Shown here: positions 5,356 through 11,696 of the stretch, one piece after another
How the letters are laid out: every line of letters starts with the position of its first letter
Numbering within the stretch: the stretch's first letter is position 1
Assembly (NCBI GenBank): GCA_010672185.1
Contig: JAAHHL010000120.1
Span: 1 to 11,696, forward strand
Source of the DNA: Caldora sp. SIO3E6
Lineage (GTDB): Bacteria; Cyanobacteriota; Cyanobacteriia; Cyanobacteriales; Coleofasciculaceae
Reading direction: 5' to 3'
Length of the DNA: 11,696 nt
Notes under the pieces: model-generated
What the model was told of the DNA's origin: nothing
Seen by the model: the letters and a program-made list of their open reading frames with translations, nothing else
The model's database searches: none
Position numbers and translations under genes: made by a program

Positions 5356-6222
5356 GTGAAGACTGACTCTTTGTTTTACCGCATCTTCCACAGTATCCCA
5401 GGGCTGTTTTTTGAGCTCATTGGACAACCATCACGCCAAGGGTATCAGTTTAAATCCATAGAGGTTAAACAAACAGCCTTTCGTATTGATGGGGTATTCC
5501 TCCCCCCAGAAGATGACCCCGACTCTACCGTATTTTTTGTCGAAGTTCAATTCCAAGAGGATGAACTCATTTACCATCGCTTGTTTGCAGAGCTATTTGT
5601 GTTTCTGCAACAGAACCCCCAGTATACCAATTGGCAGGCTGTGGTGATTTTTCCGAGTAGATCCCTGGAACCGGAGGATGTGAAACCGTATCGCTTGTTA
5701 TTAGAAAGTGCTCAAGTCCAGCGTTTTTATCTCAATGAGCTCGAACAGATGCAACCGTTTTCAGTAGCAATAGGACTAATGCAACTAATTGTCGCATCCA
5801 AGAAACGAACCCCAGTCCGAGCCAAACAACTGTTGGAACAGATAGAGCAGCAATCTTTGCCATTTCCCAAAGCAATTATCATAGAATTGCTTGAGACTAC
5901 AATGGTATATAAGTTTCCTTTATTGAGCCGTCAGGAGATTGCACAAATGTTAGGACTAGCTGAAAGCGTCAAGCACACAAGAGTTTATCAAGAAGGTCTC
6001 GAAATTGGTTTAGAACAGGGCTTAGAACAAGGACTGGGACGAGAGCAGACATTGGTGTTAAAGCTGTTGAGCCGAAAAGTGGGTAAGCTGTCTCCAAAAT
6101 TGGAGTCACAAATCAAGGCATTACCTTTGGAGCCTTTAGAGGAATTGGCTGAGGCACTGTTAGATTTCTCCACCCTGGATGATTTGAGGACTTGGTTACA
6201 GGACAATAACCCAGGACAATAG
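5356..6222 (+). CDS. Rpn family nuclease / putative transposase with DUF4351 tail
   Basis: A 288-residue protein of the Rpn/DUF2887 type, a PD-(D/E)XK DNA endonuclease family linked to RecA-independent recombination. The N-terminus (1-~145) holds FYRIFHSIPGLFFELIG and the catalytic core: D45 in FRIDGVF and E63-x-Q65 in FVEVQFQ, with H74 following in YHRLFAEL. A linker rich in GLEQGLEQGLG (217-228) precedes a DUF4351 domain (about 228-281) that ends in LLDFSTLDDLRTWL. The start is GTG 5356; the first residues MKTDSLFYRIF match the usual family start, and no upstream in-frame start gives a better fit. It converges on murD, 59 bp between stops. Its last 37 bases plus 6 are duplicated at 5217-5259, a sign of past copy number change. 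Such genes are mobile or expanded in cyanobacteria. Active-site residues look intact. Confidence 0.85.
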   Translation: MKTDSLFYRIFHSIPGLFFELIGQPSRQGYQFKSIEVKQTAFRIDGVFLPPEDDPDSTVFFVEVQFQEDELIYHRLFAELFVFLQQNPQYTNWQAVVIFPSRSLEPEDVKPYRLLLESAQVQRFYLNELEQMQPFSVAIGLMQLIVASKKRTPVRAKQLLEQIEQQSLPFPKAIIIELLETTMVYKFPLLSRQEIAQMLGLAESVKHTRVYQEGLEIGLEQGLEQGLGREQTLVLKLLSRKVGKLSPKLESQIKALPLEPLEELAEALLDFSTLDDLRTWLQDNNPGQ

Positions 6223-6228
6223 TGCGAT
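6186..6228 (+). repeat. 43-bp direct repeat, gene-end copy
   Basis: The second member of the exact 43-bp pair with 5217-5259 (969-bp offset). It covers the last codons of the Rpn gene, its TAG stop and the following TGCGAT. Confidence 0.85.
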
Positions 6229-6281
6229 ACTATTTCCTTTGCAGTACAAAAGACAAATAACAAAGGACAAATAACCAATAA

Positions 6282-7754
6282 CTAATCCATAAAGTACTGC
6301 TGACACAACTGACGGAAATCATCCCCCCGATGCTCAAAACTTTGATATTGATCGAAGCTGGCACAGGCAGGGGAAAGGAGGACTATGTTAGCATGGTACT
6401 GCTGAGCGAGTTCTGCTGCCCTAGGTACGGCTCTTGCCATAGTCTCGACGATTTCGTAACGCTCGTAGTTAATCTCCTGCAAGCGTTGGGCAAAGGTAGG
6501 AGCAGCTTCGCCGATAAGTAAAACAGCAGCAGCTTTGGCTTGAATAGTTTCCAACCAGCCGGTATCGTCACCAGGTTTCGCTTCACCCCCAGCAATTAAA
6601 ATAGTAGGACTAGTAGCAGCAAATAATCCTACTTGAGCAGCATCGTAGTTAGTCGCTTTAGAATCATTGACAAAATCTATACCTTGCCAGGTGACAATCT
6701 TTTCTAGGCGATGGGGAACACCAGGGAAATTGGCAATTGCTTGAGCGATCGCATCCTTCTCAATACCTGCTAATCTGGCTACTGCTATGGCCATAAGCAA
6801 ATTTTGGTGATTGTGGCTTCCTAGCATCTGCAATGAAGCTACTGGTAGGATGGGTTCTGATTGTGCGATCGCCCAGCCGTTTTCGATATATACCCAAGGT
6901 TGCAGATCATTACCCAGTTTACCTTGAATACTAGTCCAATAAGCATCAGGCCAATGCTCTTTACCCAACTGGCGTAAGTAAGGATCATCTCCATTAATTA
7001 CTTGCATCTTGGAGCGGCGCAGTAGAGATGCCTTAATGTCATAGTAGTATTCTAGGGTCTTGTGGCGGCTGAGATGATCTGGTGTAAAAGTTGTCCAGAG
7101 ACCAATCTGAGGGGCAAGTTTTTGGGAAGACTCAATTTGGTAACTACTGATTTCTGCAATTATCCAGTCGATGGTTTTTTGGGAATTGGGAATTGGGAAT
7201 TGGGAATTGGGAATTGTCTCCTTGTCTCCCTTGTCTCCCTTGTCTCCCTTGTCTACTTCTTCTCCGCGTCCCCCCGTCTCTCCCAAAGCCAACTCGCAAG
7301 CAGCATAACCGATATTGCCACAGGCAGGTGCATGGAAGCCAGCAGTTTTAAAAATCGCGGCAATGAGGGCAGTTGTAGTGGTTTTACCGTTAGTACCGGT
7401 AATGCCAATCCAGGGACAGGAGTTGAGATGACGCCAAGCTAGTTCTAGTTCTCCAATAGTGTCAATGCCTTGGTTTCTGGCTGCTTTGAGTACAGGTATA
7501 TCCCAGGGAACACCGGGGCTAGCTACGATTAATTGGGGTAAGTCAGAAGGATCAAGAGTTAGGGCATGACCCAGTTTAACAGTAATGCCTGCTTTAATAA
7601 GTTCTTGTTCTGGTGAATTTTCTGAATTATAGCGAGCAGCGATGCTTTCTGGACTAGCAGCATCGCTTAAGGTTACTTGCCAACCTTTTTGCTTAAGTAG
7701 CCGTGCAGCAGCTATTCCCGATCTTCCTAAACCAATAACCTGAGCGTTAGCCAT
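6282..7754 (-). CDS. murD: UDP-N-acetylmuramoyl-L-alanine--D-glutamate ligase
   Basis: A cytosolic Mur ligase that adds D-glutamate to UDP-MurNAc-L-Ala with ATP, in peptidoglycan precursor synthesis. Three domains are visible: an N-terminal UDP-binding fold (IGLGRSGIAAARLL, 7-20), a central ATPase with the P-loop GTNGKTTT (120-127) and the HNHQN segment (314-318), and a C-terminal Rossmann domain with HRLE (348-351), NDSKATN (363-369) and SPACASFDQYQSFEHRGDDF (461-480). At 490 residues it is longer than the roughly 440-460 usual for the family. The excess is an insertion at about 161-193 (GGRGEEVDKG... to ...IPNSQK) encoded by two tandem repeats, in frame, in the central domain before the conserved EISSYQ. 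All catalytic motifs are intact, so the enzyme is probably functional. ATG 7752-7754 has no clear Shine-Dalgarno sequence; a promoter lies just upstream. Confidence 0.95.
   Translation of the reverse strand: MANAQVIGLGRSGIAAARLLKQKGWQVTLSDAASPESIAARYNSENSPEQELIKAGITVKLGHALTLDPSDLPQLIVASPGVPWDIPVLKAARNQGIDTIGELELAWRHLNSCPWIGITGTNGKTTTTALIAAIFKTAGFHAPACGNIGYAACELALGETGGRGEEVDKGDKGDKGDKETIPNSQFPIPNSQKTIDWIIAEISSYQIESSQKLAPQIGLWTTFTPDHLSRHKTLEYYYDIKASLLRRSKMQVINGDDPYLRQLGKEHWPDAYWTSIQGKLGNDLQPWVYIENGWAIAQSEPILPVASLQMLGSHNHQNLLMAIAVARLAGIEKDAIAQAIANFPGVPHRLEKIVTWQGIDFVNDSKATNYDAAQVGLFAATSPTILIAGGEAKPGDDTGWLETIQAKAAAVLLIGEAAPTFAQRLQEINYERYEIVETMARAVPRAAELAQQYHANIVLLSPACASFDQYQSFEHRGDDFRQLCQQYFMD
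7181..7215. repeat. GGGAATT heptanucleotide, five copies, inside murD
   Basis: Five exact tandem copies of GGGAATT on the plus strand. On the coding (minus) strand they are read as IPNSQFPIPNSQ. Heptanucleotide arrays of this kind are usually intergenic in cyanobacteria (the STRR class). Confidence 0.9.
7222..7257. repeat. TTGTCTCCC nonamer, about four copies, inside murD
   Basis: TTGTCTCCC at 7222, 7231 and 7240 is exact, a degenerate unit (TTGTCTACT) follows, and a partial unit (ATTGTCTCC) precedes. The period of 9 keeps the murD frame and encodes DKG repeats. Confidence 0.85.
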
Positions 7755-7813
7755 AAATTAAATAGCAGAATTCCCTGGCAGTTTGCTCTATATCTTACCG
7801 CTTCTGGTTCATT

Positions 7814-7841
7814 TTTATAAATAATGCCTAATAATTCTCAA
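7814..7841 (-). promoter_or_regulatory. Sigma-70-like promoter for murD
   Basis: On the minus strand: -35 TTGAGA (7841-7836), 16-bp spacer, -10 TATAAA (7819-7814). Transcription would start near 7807, about 53 nt before the murD ATG. Confidence 0.5.
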
Positions 7842-7867
7842 CTCATGATCATGCCTGGGAGATAGGG

Positions 7868-7873
7868 TACAAT
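7868..7873 (+). promoter_or_regulatory. Possible -10 for the small ORF/HNH pair
   Basis: TACAAT at 7868-7873 would start RNA about 36 nt before ATG 7916. No convincing -35 is seen, so support is weak. Confidence 0.25.
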
Positions 7874-7915
7874 TTTATTACACATTAAGGTTAACTGTCT
7901 TGCAGTCTCAGTATC

Positions 7916-8170
7916 ATGAGAGTACGAATGGTTACAACGGTCAAGAAGCCATCCTCACTAATTCATGAAATTCAGCTTGAGAAGGTCGAAGAATGGTGCT
8001 TGTTTAAATTTAGTACATCTCTTCAACTTCGTCTGGAAAGTCTTCTAGACAGAAAGAAAGCTGACCAATTAACTCCCGATGAAATAACTGAATTAGATGC
8101 AATTGGGGAGTTAGACCGAATTTTTACCCATATTAATGCAATGCTTGCTGCCCAAAATGCCAATAAGTGA
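7916..8170 (+). CDS. Small hypothetical protein paired with HNH gene
   Basis: 84 residues, no recognised domain, no signal peptide, charged and largely helical. The region SLQLRLESLLDRKKADQLTPDEITELDAI (35-63) has the pattern of small cyanobacterial proteins I recall next to HNH-type nuclease genes: a helix ending in LL(D/E)(R/K), the linker LTPDE, then E-L-D and a closing helix (ELDRIFTHINAMLAAQ, 65-80). Function is unknown; a partner or antitoxin-like role is only suggested by the overlap. Its last 14 bases overlap the start of the HNH frame (ATG 8157), which implies translational coupling. Two starts are possible: ATG 7916, or ATG 7928 with GAGAG just before it. Neither has a textbook ribosome binding site. 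Confidence 0.6.
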   Translation: MRVRMVTTVKKPSSLIHEIQLEKVEEWCLFKFSTSLQLRLESLLDRKKADQLTPDEITELDAIGELDRIFTHINAMLAAQNANK

Positions 8171-8351
8171 TGAAATTAAACAGGTTGTTCGTAAACGGGC
8201 CAAATATTTATGTGAGTATTGCCATTCTTCAGAACGTCTAAGTGCAAGTCGGTTTACTGTTGATCATATTATTCCACAATCTCTGGGGGGTTCTGACGCA
8301 ATTGATAATCTTGCCCTTGCCTGGGGATGCAGATGCCCAAAACTAGGATAA
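8157..8351 (+). pseudogene. Truncated HNH endonuclease
   Basis: From ATG 8157, 64 residues: a helical start (MPISDEIKQVVRKRAKYLCEYC), C19-x2-C22, then RFTVDHIIPQSLGGSDAIDNLALA with D36-H37 and N51, the first two parts of an HNH motif. After NLALA a cyanobacterial HNH protein would continue to C-x-x-C-N-x-x-K/H and about 70 more residues. Here it reads WGCRCPKLG and stops at TAA (8349-8351). The last metal ligand and second zinc-binding pair are missing or garbled, so nuclease activity is unlikely. The break lies 15 bp before a heptanucleotide array and an IS-end-like motif, pointing to deletion at a repeat. The longer in-frame start at 8136 only adds MQCLLPK and is less likely. Intact relatives of this kind are ~130-150 residues. 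Confidence 0.7.
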
Positions 8352-8366
8352 ATGCTGCATTCATTC

Positions 8367-8401
8367 TTACTTATTACTTGTTACTTGTTACTTGTTACTT
8401 A
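8367..8401. repeat. TTACTT(A/G) heptanucleotide, five copies
   Basis: TTACTTA, three TTACTTG, TTACTTA in perfect tandem register. Confidence 0.85.
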
Positions 8402-8415
8402 TTCAGCAAGCCCTA
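8401..8415. repeat. 15-bp motif inverted relative to 4071-4085
   Basis: ATTCAGCAAGCCCTA is the exact reverse complement of TAGGGCTTGCTGAAT at 4071-4085. It resembles ends of cyanobacterial insertion sequences as I recall them, and adjoins the heptamer array and the HNH truncation. The 4.3 kb between the copies carries murD, so the pair does not bound a transposon. Confidence 0.4.
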
Positions 8416-8490
8416 AATATAGGTTAACGGTGACCCTAAACCCGCCCCTACGAGATGGGCAATTTAATTCACATTAGGGGTAAATCTGCT

Positions 8491-11064
8491 TTAACTTACG
8501 ACAAAATTGACTAACTTGCCCGGTACGACAATTACCTTTTTAATCTCTTTGCCCTGAAGATAGCGCTCGGCAACCTCAGACTCTCTGGCATACTTTTCTA
8601 AAGTTGGCTTGTCGGATTGGGCTGGTACTTGAATTGTGCCACGGGTTTTACCCATAACTTGAATTACTAGGGTTATTTCATCGGCGACTAAGGCAGCTGG
8701 ATCATATTGAGACCAGTTTTGCAGATGTACTGAATCAGTATGACCGATTTCTTGCCAGAGTTCTTCGGCAATATGGGGAGCAAAGGGAGCAAGCAAGAGG
8801 ATCAGGGTTTCGATTCCTGCTGCATATACTGGGGAGTCTTGGCAACTGGCATCAGTAAGAGCATTGCTGAGTTTCATCAACTCCGAAACCGCAGTATTAA
8901 ATTGGTAATCTCCTTCCAAATCCTCAGTAACATCTTTAATTGCAGTGTGGATGGCTCGCCGTAAGTCCTTTTCTGGTTTACTCAACTTCTTCGGTGTTAC
9001 GGTAGAGTATTTAGTATTTTTGGCAGCAAACTCTGTTACCAAACGCCAGACACGGTTAAGGAAACGAAATTGTCCTTCCACATCTGCTTCATCCCACTCC
9101 AAGTCTTTTTCTGGTGGTGCTTTGAAGAGAATAAACATCCTAGCAGTATCTGCTCCATACTTATTAATTACCTCTTTCGGAGCAACACCGTTGTACTTGG
9201 ATTTGGACATGGTTTTGTAGGAAACTTCCAAAGCTTCTCCAGTTTCCGGATCTTTGGGTGCAGCAGGATCTACTTGTGCTGAAGGAATCCACTTGCCAGT
9301 GCGGGGATTGAGGTAAGTTAAACCTTGCACCATACCTTGAGTTAGTAGTCTTTGGAAGGGTTCATCGAAATTCAATAAGCCGCGATCGCGTAGTACCTTA
9401 GTAAAGAAGCGGGAGTACAACAAGTGCAGAATGGCATGTTCAATCCCTCCTACATATTGATCCACTGGCAACCAGTCATTGGTTTGGTTGGGATCAAATA
9501 CTTGCTTGTTGTTATTGGCATCTGGGTAGCGGAGGAAATACCAAGAGGAATCGATAAAGGTATCCATCGTATCAGTTTCCCGTTTTGCTGCTGTACCACA
9601 GTTTGGACAAGGTACATTTACCCAGTCTGCTAACTCTGTTAAGGAAGACACCTTACCACCAGTAAATTCCACATTTTCTGGCAACTCTACTGGCAAGTCA
9701 GCATCAGGAACTGGTACGGCACCGCAGTCAGGGCAGTGAATTACGGGGATTGGCGCACCCCAATAGCGTTGTCGGGAAATCAGCCAATCTCGGAGACGGT
9801 ACTGAATTCTTCCTTTGCCATATCCTTGTTGTTGGGCGTATTCGATAATTGCTTGCTTACCTTCAACGGAGTTATTACCATCGAAGTCACCGGAATTCAC
9901 CATAATTCCCGGCTCAGTGTAAGCTTCCTGGAGAGGAGTTTGAGCAAAAGTAGCTACATCTTCTGTCGTTGGTACAATTACCACTTTGATGGGCAAATTC
10001 TTTTCTGTGGCAAACTTGAAATCCCTGGTATCATGAGCCGGTACTCCCATCACTGCTCCAGTACCATATTCGTAGAGTACATAATCGGCAATTAAGATAG
10101 GAATCTCTTCCCCGGTAAAAGGATTAATTGCCTTACCCCCGGTGGGAATACCTCGCTTGGGTTTATCTTCAGCAGTACGCTCTAATTCAGTCTGGTTAGC
10201 AACTTCTTGAATAAATGCCTCTACTGCTGTTTGTTGCTCAGGGGTCGTAACTTTGGCAGTAAGTGGATGTTCTGGTGCGAGGACAACATAGGTAACACCA
10301 TAAGCCGTATCGGGGCGAGTGGTAAACACCCCAATTTTTTCCTCTAACCCAACAATGGGAAATTCCAAATAAGCTCCCACAGACTTACCAATCCAGTGAG
10401 CCTGCATCACCTTGACTCGTTCCGGCCAACCGGTTAATTTATCTAAGTCGTTGAGTAATTCCTCGGCATAGTCAGTAATTTTGAGGAACCACTGCCTTAA
10501 CATTTTACGCTCTACCAGGGCACCAGAACGCCAAGAACGACCCTGACTATCCACTTGCTCGTTAGCTAATACCGTTTGATCCACAGGGTCCCAGTTAACT
10601 GCAGCTTCTTTTTGGTAAGCTAATCCAGCCTCGAAGAATTGCAAAAATATCCACTGAGTCCAGTGATAATAGTCAGGAGAACAGGTAGCAAGTTCACAAT
10701 CCCAGTCGTAGGAAAGCCCTAATTGCTTTAACTCCGACTTCATCTGATCAATATTCTGATAAGTCCATTTTGCCGGATGAACCTGACGAGCGATCGCGGC
10801 ATTTTCTGCTGGTAAACCGAAAGCATCCCAACCCATCGGATGCAATACCCGATAACCTTGCATCCGGCTTTTCCTGGCGATAACATCAGTAATCGTATAG
10901 TTACGGACATGACCCATGTGCAGGTTACCCGATGGATAGGGGAACATCGACAGAGCATAGAATTTCGGCTTATTGGTTTCGTTATCGGTTTGGTACAAGC
11001 CTTGCTCTGTCCAAATCTTTTGCCATTTTTCCTCTATTTCAACGGGGTTGTAACGTGACTGCAC
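8491..11064 (-). CDS. leuS: Leucyl-tRNA synthetase
   Basis: A class I aminoacyl-tRNA synthetase that charges tRNA-Leu with leucine in the cytosol. It has 857 residues, normal for bacterial LeuRS. In order: catalytic HMGH (49-52) in FPYPSGNLHMGHVRNY; the CP1 editing domain with the threonine-rich FTTRPDT (247-253) and D345 in GVPAHDTRDF, both needed to hydrolyse misacylated tRNA; a cysteine pair motif CPDC (444-447) and CPNC (486-489), fitting the zinc-binding insert; WYFLRYPD and GGIEHAILHLLYSRF (539-553); KTMSKSKYNG (617-626); an anticodon-binding helical domain; and the C-terminal tRNA-contacting region ending VNFVVS. The start is GTG (11062-11064) with AGGAG 8 nt upstream, and the product starts MQSRYNPVEIEEKWQ as expected. 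No missing residues or frameshifts. It converges on the HNH remnant and is not in an operon. Confidence 0.97.
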   Translation of the reverse strand: MQSRYNPVEIEEKWQKIWTEQGLYQTDNETNKPKFYALSMFPYPSGNLHMGHVRNYTITDVIARKSRMQGYRVLHPMGWDAFGLPAENAAIARQVHPAKWTYQNIDQMKSELKQLGLSYDWDCELATCSPDYYHWTQWIFLQFFEAGLAYQKEAAVNWDPVDQTVLANEQVDSQGRSWRSGALVERKMLRQWFLKITDYAEELLNDLDKLTGWPERVKVMQAHWIGKSVGAYLEFPIVGLEEKIGVFTTRPDTAYGVTYVVLAPEHPLTAKVTTPEQQTAVEAFIQEVANQTELERTAEDKPKRGIPTGGKAINPFTGEEIPILIADYVLYEYGTGAVMGVPAHDTRDFKFATEKNLPIKVVIVPTTEDVATFAQTPLQEAYTEPGIMVNSGDFDGNNSVEGKQAIIEYAQQQGYGKGRIQYRLRDWLISRQRYWGAPIPVIHCPDCGAVPVPDADLPVELPENVEFTGGKVSSLTELADWVNVPCPNCGTAAKRETDTMDTFIDSSWYFLRYPDANNNKQVFDPNQTNDWLPVDQYVGGIEHAILHLLYSRFFTKVLRDRGLLNFDEPFQRLLTQGMVQGLTYLNPRTGKWIPSAQVDPAAPKDPETGEALEVSYKTMSKSKYNGVAPKEVINKYGADTARMFILFKAPPEKDLEWDEADVEGQFRFLNRVWRLVTEFAAKNTKYSTVTPKKLSKPEKDLRRAIHTAIKDVTEDLEGDYQFNTAVSELMKLSNALTDASCQDSPVYAAGIETLILLLAPFAPHIAEELWQEIGHTDSVHLQNWSQYDPAALVADEITLVIQVMGKTRGTIQVPAQSDKPTLEKYARESEVAERYLQGKEIKKVIVVPGKLVNFVVS

Positions 11065-11096
11065 AAAAGGAGCTCCTGATTATCTGGTTTAACTTA

Positions 11097-11102
11097 ATTA
11101 TA
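11097..11102 (-). promoter_or_regulatory. Promoter -10 for leuS
   Basis: A perfect TATAAT on the minus strand (11102-11097) would start leuS RNA near 11090, about 26 nt before the GTG. The matching -35 is weak (CTTACC-like near 11119-11124). Confidence 0.45.
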
Positions 11103-11141
11103 GCTGTAGGGAGTACATGGTAAGTTATAGCGCTACGCGCA

Positions 11142-11162
11142 ATTCAAAATTCAAAATTCAAA
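11142..11162. repeat. ATTCAAA heptanucleotide, three copies
   Basis: Three exact tandem ATTCAAA units just beyond the leuS promoter. Confidence 0.8.
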
Positions 11163-11205
11163 ATGCTAGATTGTTGAAATTGTCAAAGATACCGATGTTG
11201 CTCAC

Positions 11206-11347
11206 CCTAGTAGGGTGACACAGCTAAAGTGATGGAAGAAGTAGGTTGGGTGCAGCGATAGCGTAACCCAACGCCGGAGCACATTGTGTTGGGTTTCACT
11301 TCGTTCCACCCAACCTACATTTTTAGCTATGTCGCGCCACTACTAGG
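11206..11347. repeat. MITE-like palindromic element A
   Basis: The outer arms are CCTAGTAGGGTGACACAGCT followed by AAA (11206-11228) and the inverted, imperfect counterpart at 11322-11347 (reverse complement starts CCTAGTAGTGGCGCGACA, ends TAGCTAAA). Inside is a second inverted repeat: GTAGGTTGGGTG (11241-11252) with CACCCAACCTAC (11307-11318), whose arms extend imperfectly inward as ACCCAAC / GTTGGGT. No ORF inside. The length of 142 bp and terminal inverted repeats suit a non-autonomous element; no transposase is linked. Confidence 0.55.
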
Positions 11348-11506
11348 GTGACACACCTAAAAATGAGTTAAAGACAAGCTGGGGAAGATAGAGTAGTGCA
11401 TTCGCGTAACGTGTGCATAACACAAACGTCTCACTCGCCTTTTACCTCTAGCGAGCAAGATGCTCGCACTACCGGATTACATATTTTTAGCTGTACCACA
11501 ACTACG
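11340..11506. repeat. MITE-like palindromic element B
   Basis: The left arm CTACTAGGGTGACACACCTA plus AAAATG (11340-11365) matches the left arm of element A in direct orientation at about 20 of 23 bases. The right arm (11480-11506) is an imperfect inverse (reverse complement contains TAGTTGTGGTACAGCTAAAA). Inside: GTAGTGC (11393-11399) with GCACTAC (11466-11472), and a perfect hairpin GCGAGCA-AGA-TGCTCGC (11451-11467). Its left end overlaps the right end of element A by 8 bp. Confidence 0.5.
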
Positions 11507-11514
11507 ATAGGTAC

Positions 11515-11624
11515 TAATACCAAATCCGGTTTTCAGAGTACGTGAAAAATAATTCAAAGTCCCCCAGAATTGGGGGATTTAGGGGGCGAAGTGACACGCT
11601 TTTTCTCAACCAGATTTGGTATAA
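11515..11624. repeat. MITE-like palindromic element C
   Basis: Terminal arms TAATACCAAATCCGGTT (11515-11531) and AACCAGATTTGGTATAA (11608-11624) pair at 15 of 17 bases. The centre is CCCCC-AGAATT-GGGGG followed by ATTTAGGGGG, a G-run repeat of the family seen at 861-889. 110 bp, no ORF. Confidence 0.6.
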
Positions 11625-11656
11625 AACCTAAAACCTACAACCTAACACCTAAAACC
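11622..11656. repeat. TAAAACC heptanucleotide, five copies (two degenerate)
   Basis: TAAAACC, TAAAACC, TACAACC, TAACACC, TAAAACC in one 7-bp register, directly abutting element C. The last 40 bases of the window carry nothing else I can identify. Confidence 0.75.
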
Positions 11657-11696
11657 TAATTAAATGTCATCTGGGTTTACTCCCATAGCTCGTAAA

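Larger units (their letters stand above)
8352..8490. other. Repeat-bearing gap between HNH remnant and leuS
   Basis: No gene. It contains the TTACTTG array (8367-8401), the 15-bp motif shared with 4071-4085, and sequence of the type CCCGCCCCTACGAGATGGGC near 8442, which I recall as a common cyanobacterial dispersed repeat. No clear terminator for leuS is seen. Confidence 0.45.

Noticed and set aside
8367..8401. Tandem array considered as a CRISPR
   Set aside because: The units are 7 bp with no spacers and no cas genes.
4071..8415. Exact 15-bp inverted pair (4071-4085 and 8401-8415) as ends of a composite transposon
   Set aside because: The interval holds core murD and no transposase; the pair is better seen as two separate dispersed motifs.
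10190..10260. Possible frameshift in the leuS editing domain
   Set aside because: The frame is continuous, the length is normal for the family, and motifs before and after are intact.
8740..11058. Many plus-strand open frames opposite leuS
   Set aside because: They are antisense shadows of an intact, well-conserved synthetase gene.

Overview
The window comes from a cyanobacterial chromosome. Evidence: seven exact HIP1 octamers (GCGATCGC at 651, 2125, 5255, 6745, 6865, 9382, 10790), an SLH-domain outer-membrane porin of the cyanobacterial 'iron uptake porin' type, a DUF4351-type Rpn nuclease gene, and many short dispersed palindromes and heptanucleotide tandem repeats of the kind known from filamentous cyanobacteria. 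I do not name a genus. None of the similarity calls could be searched.

Layout. 1-1246 is gene-poor and decayed: a response-regulator receiver N-terminus (594-734, minus), an unassigned C-terminal-looking tail (167-280, minus), short palindromes, and a promoter/operator-like site at 1142-1172. 1247-1378 holds a broken secreted-protein start with a Tat-like signal peptide, interrupted inside a near-perfect 20-bp hairpin. The porin gene follows at 1471-3240, with a terminator-like hairpin at 3338-3367. Next are a small cyanobacterial-type protein (3674-3847) and an orphan feoA (4119-4385, minus). 4386-5355 is non-coding and packed with G-rich inverted and direct repeats. Then come a GTG-started Rpn/PD-(D/E)XK gene (5356-6222), murD on the minus strand (6282-7754), a small ORF overlapping a truncated HNH endonuclease (7916-8351), and leuS on the minus strand (8491-11064). 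11065-11696 is a chain of at least three palindromic, MITE-like repeats bounded by heptanucleotide arrays.

How the parts fit. murD (peptidoglycan precursor synthesis) and leuS (leucyl-tRNA synthetase) are core genes, apparently transcribed singly from their own promoters; each converges on an accessory gene. The left part has a loose iron theme: an SLH porin of the iron-uptake class, feoA without feoB, and a signal-peptide remnant that may derive from a FutA/IdiA-type iron-binding protein (inference).

The most unusual points are: (1) the quasi-palindrome that seems to have broken the secreted-protein gene and now lies in the likely porin leader; (2) an in-frame insertion of tandem repeats into murD; (3) two adjacent repeat elements with related terminal arms but different inner repeats upstream of leuS; (4) a 43-bp duplicate of the Rpn gene's 3' end lying upstream of that gene; (5) a two-gene unit whose HNH nuclease is cut off before its last metal-binding half. 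I found no rRNA, tRNA, CRISPR array or intact insertion sequence.
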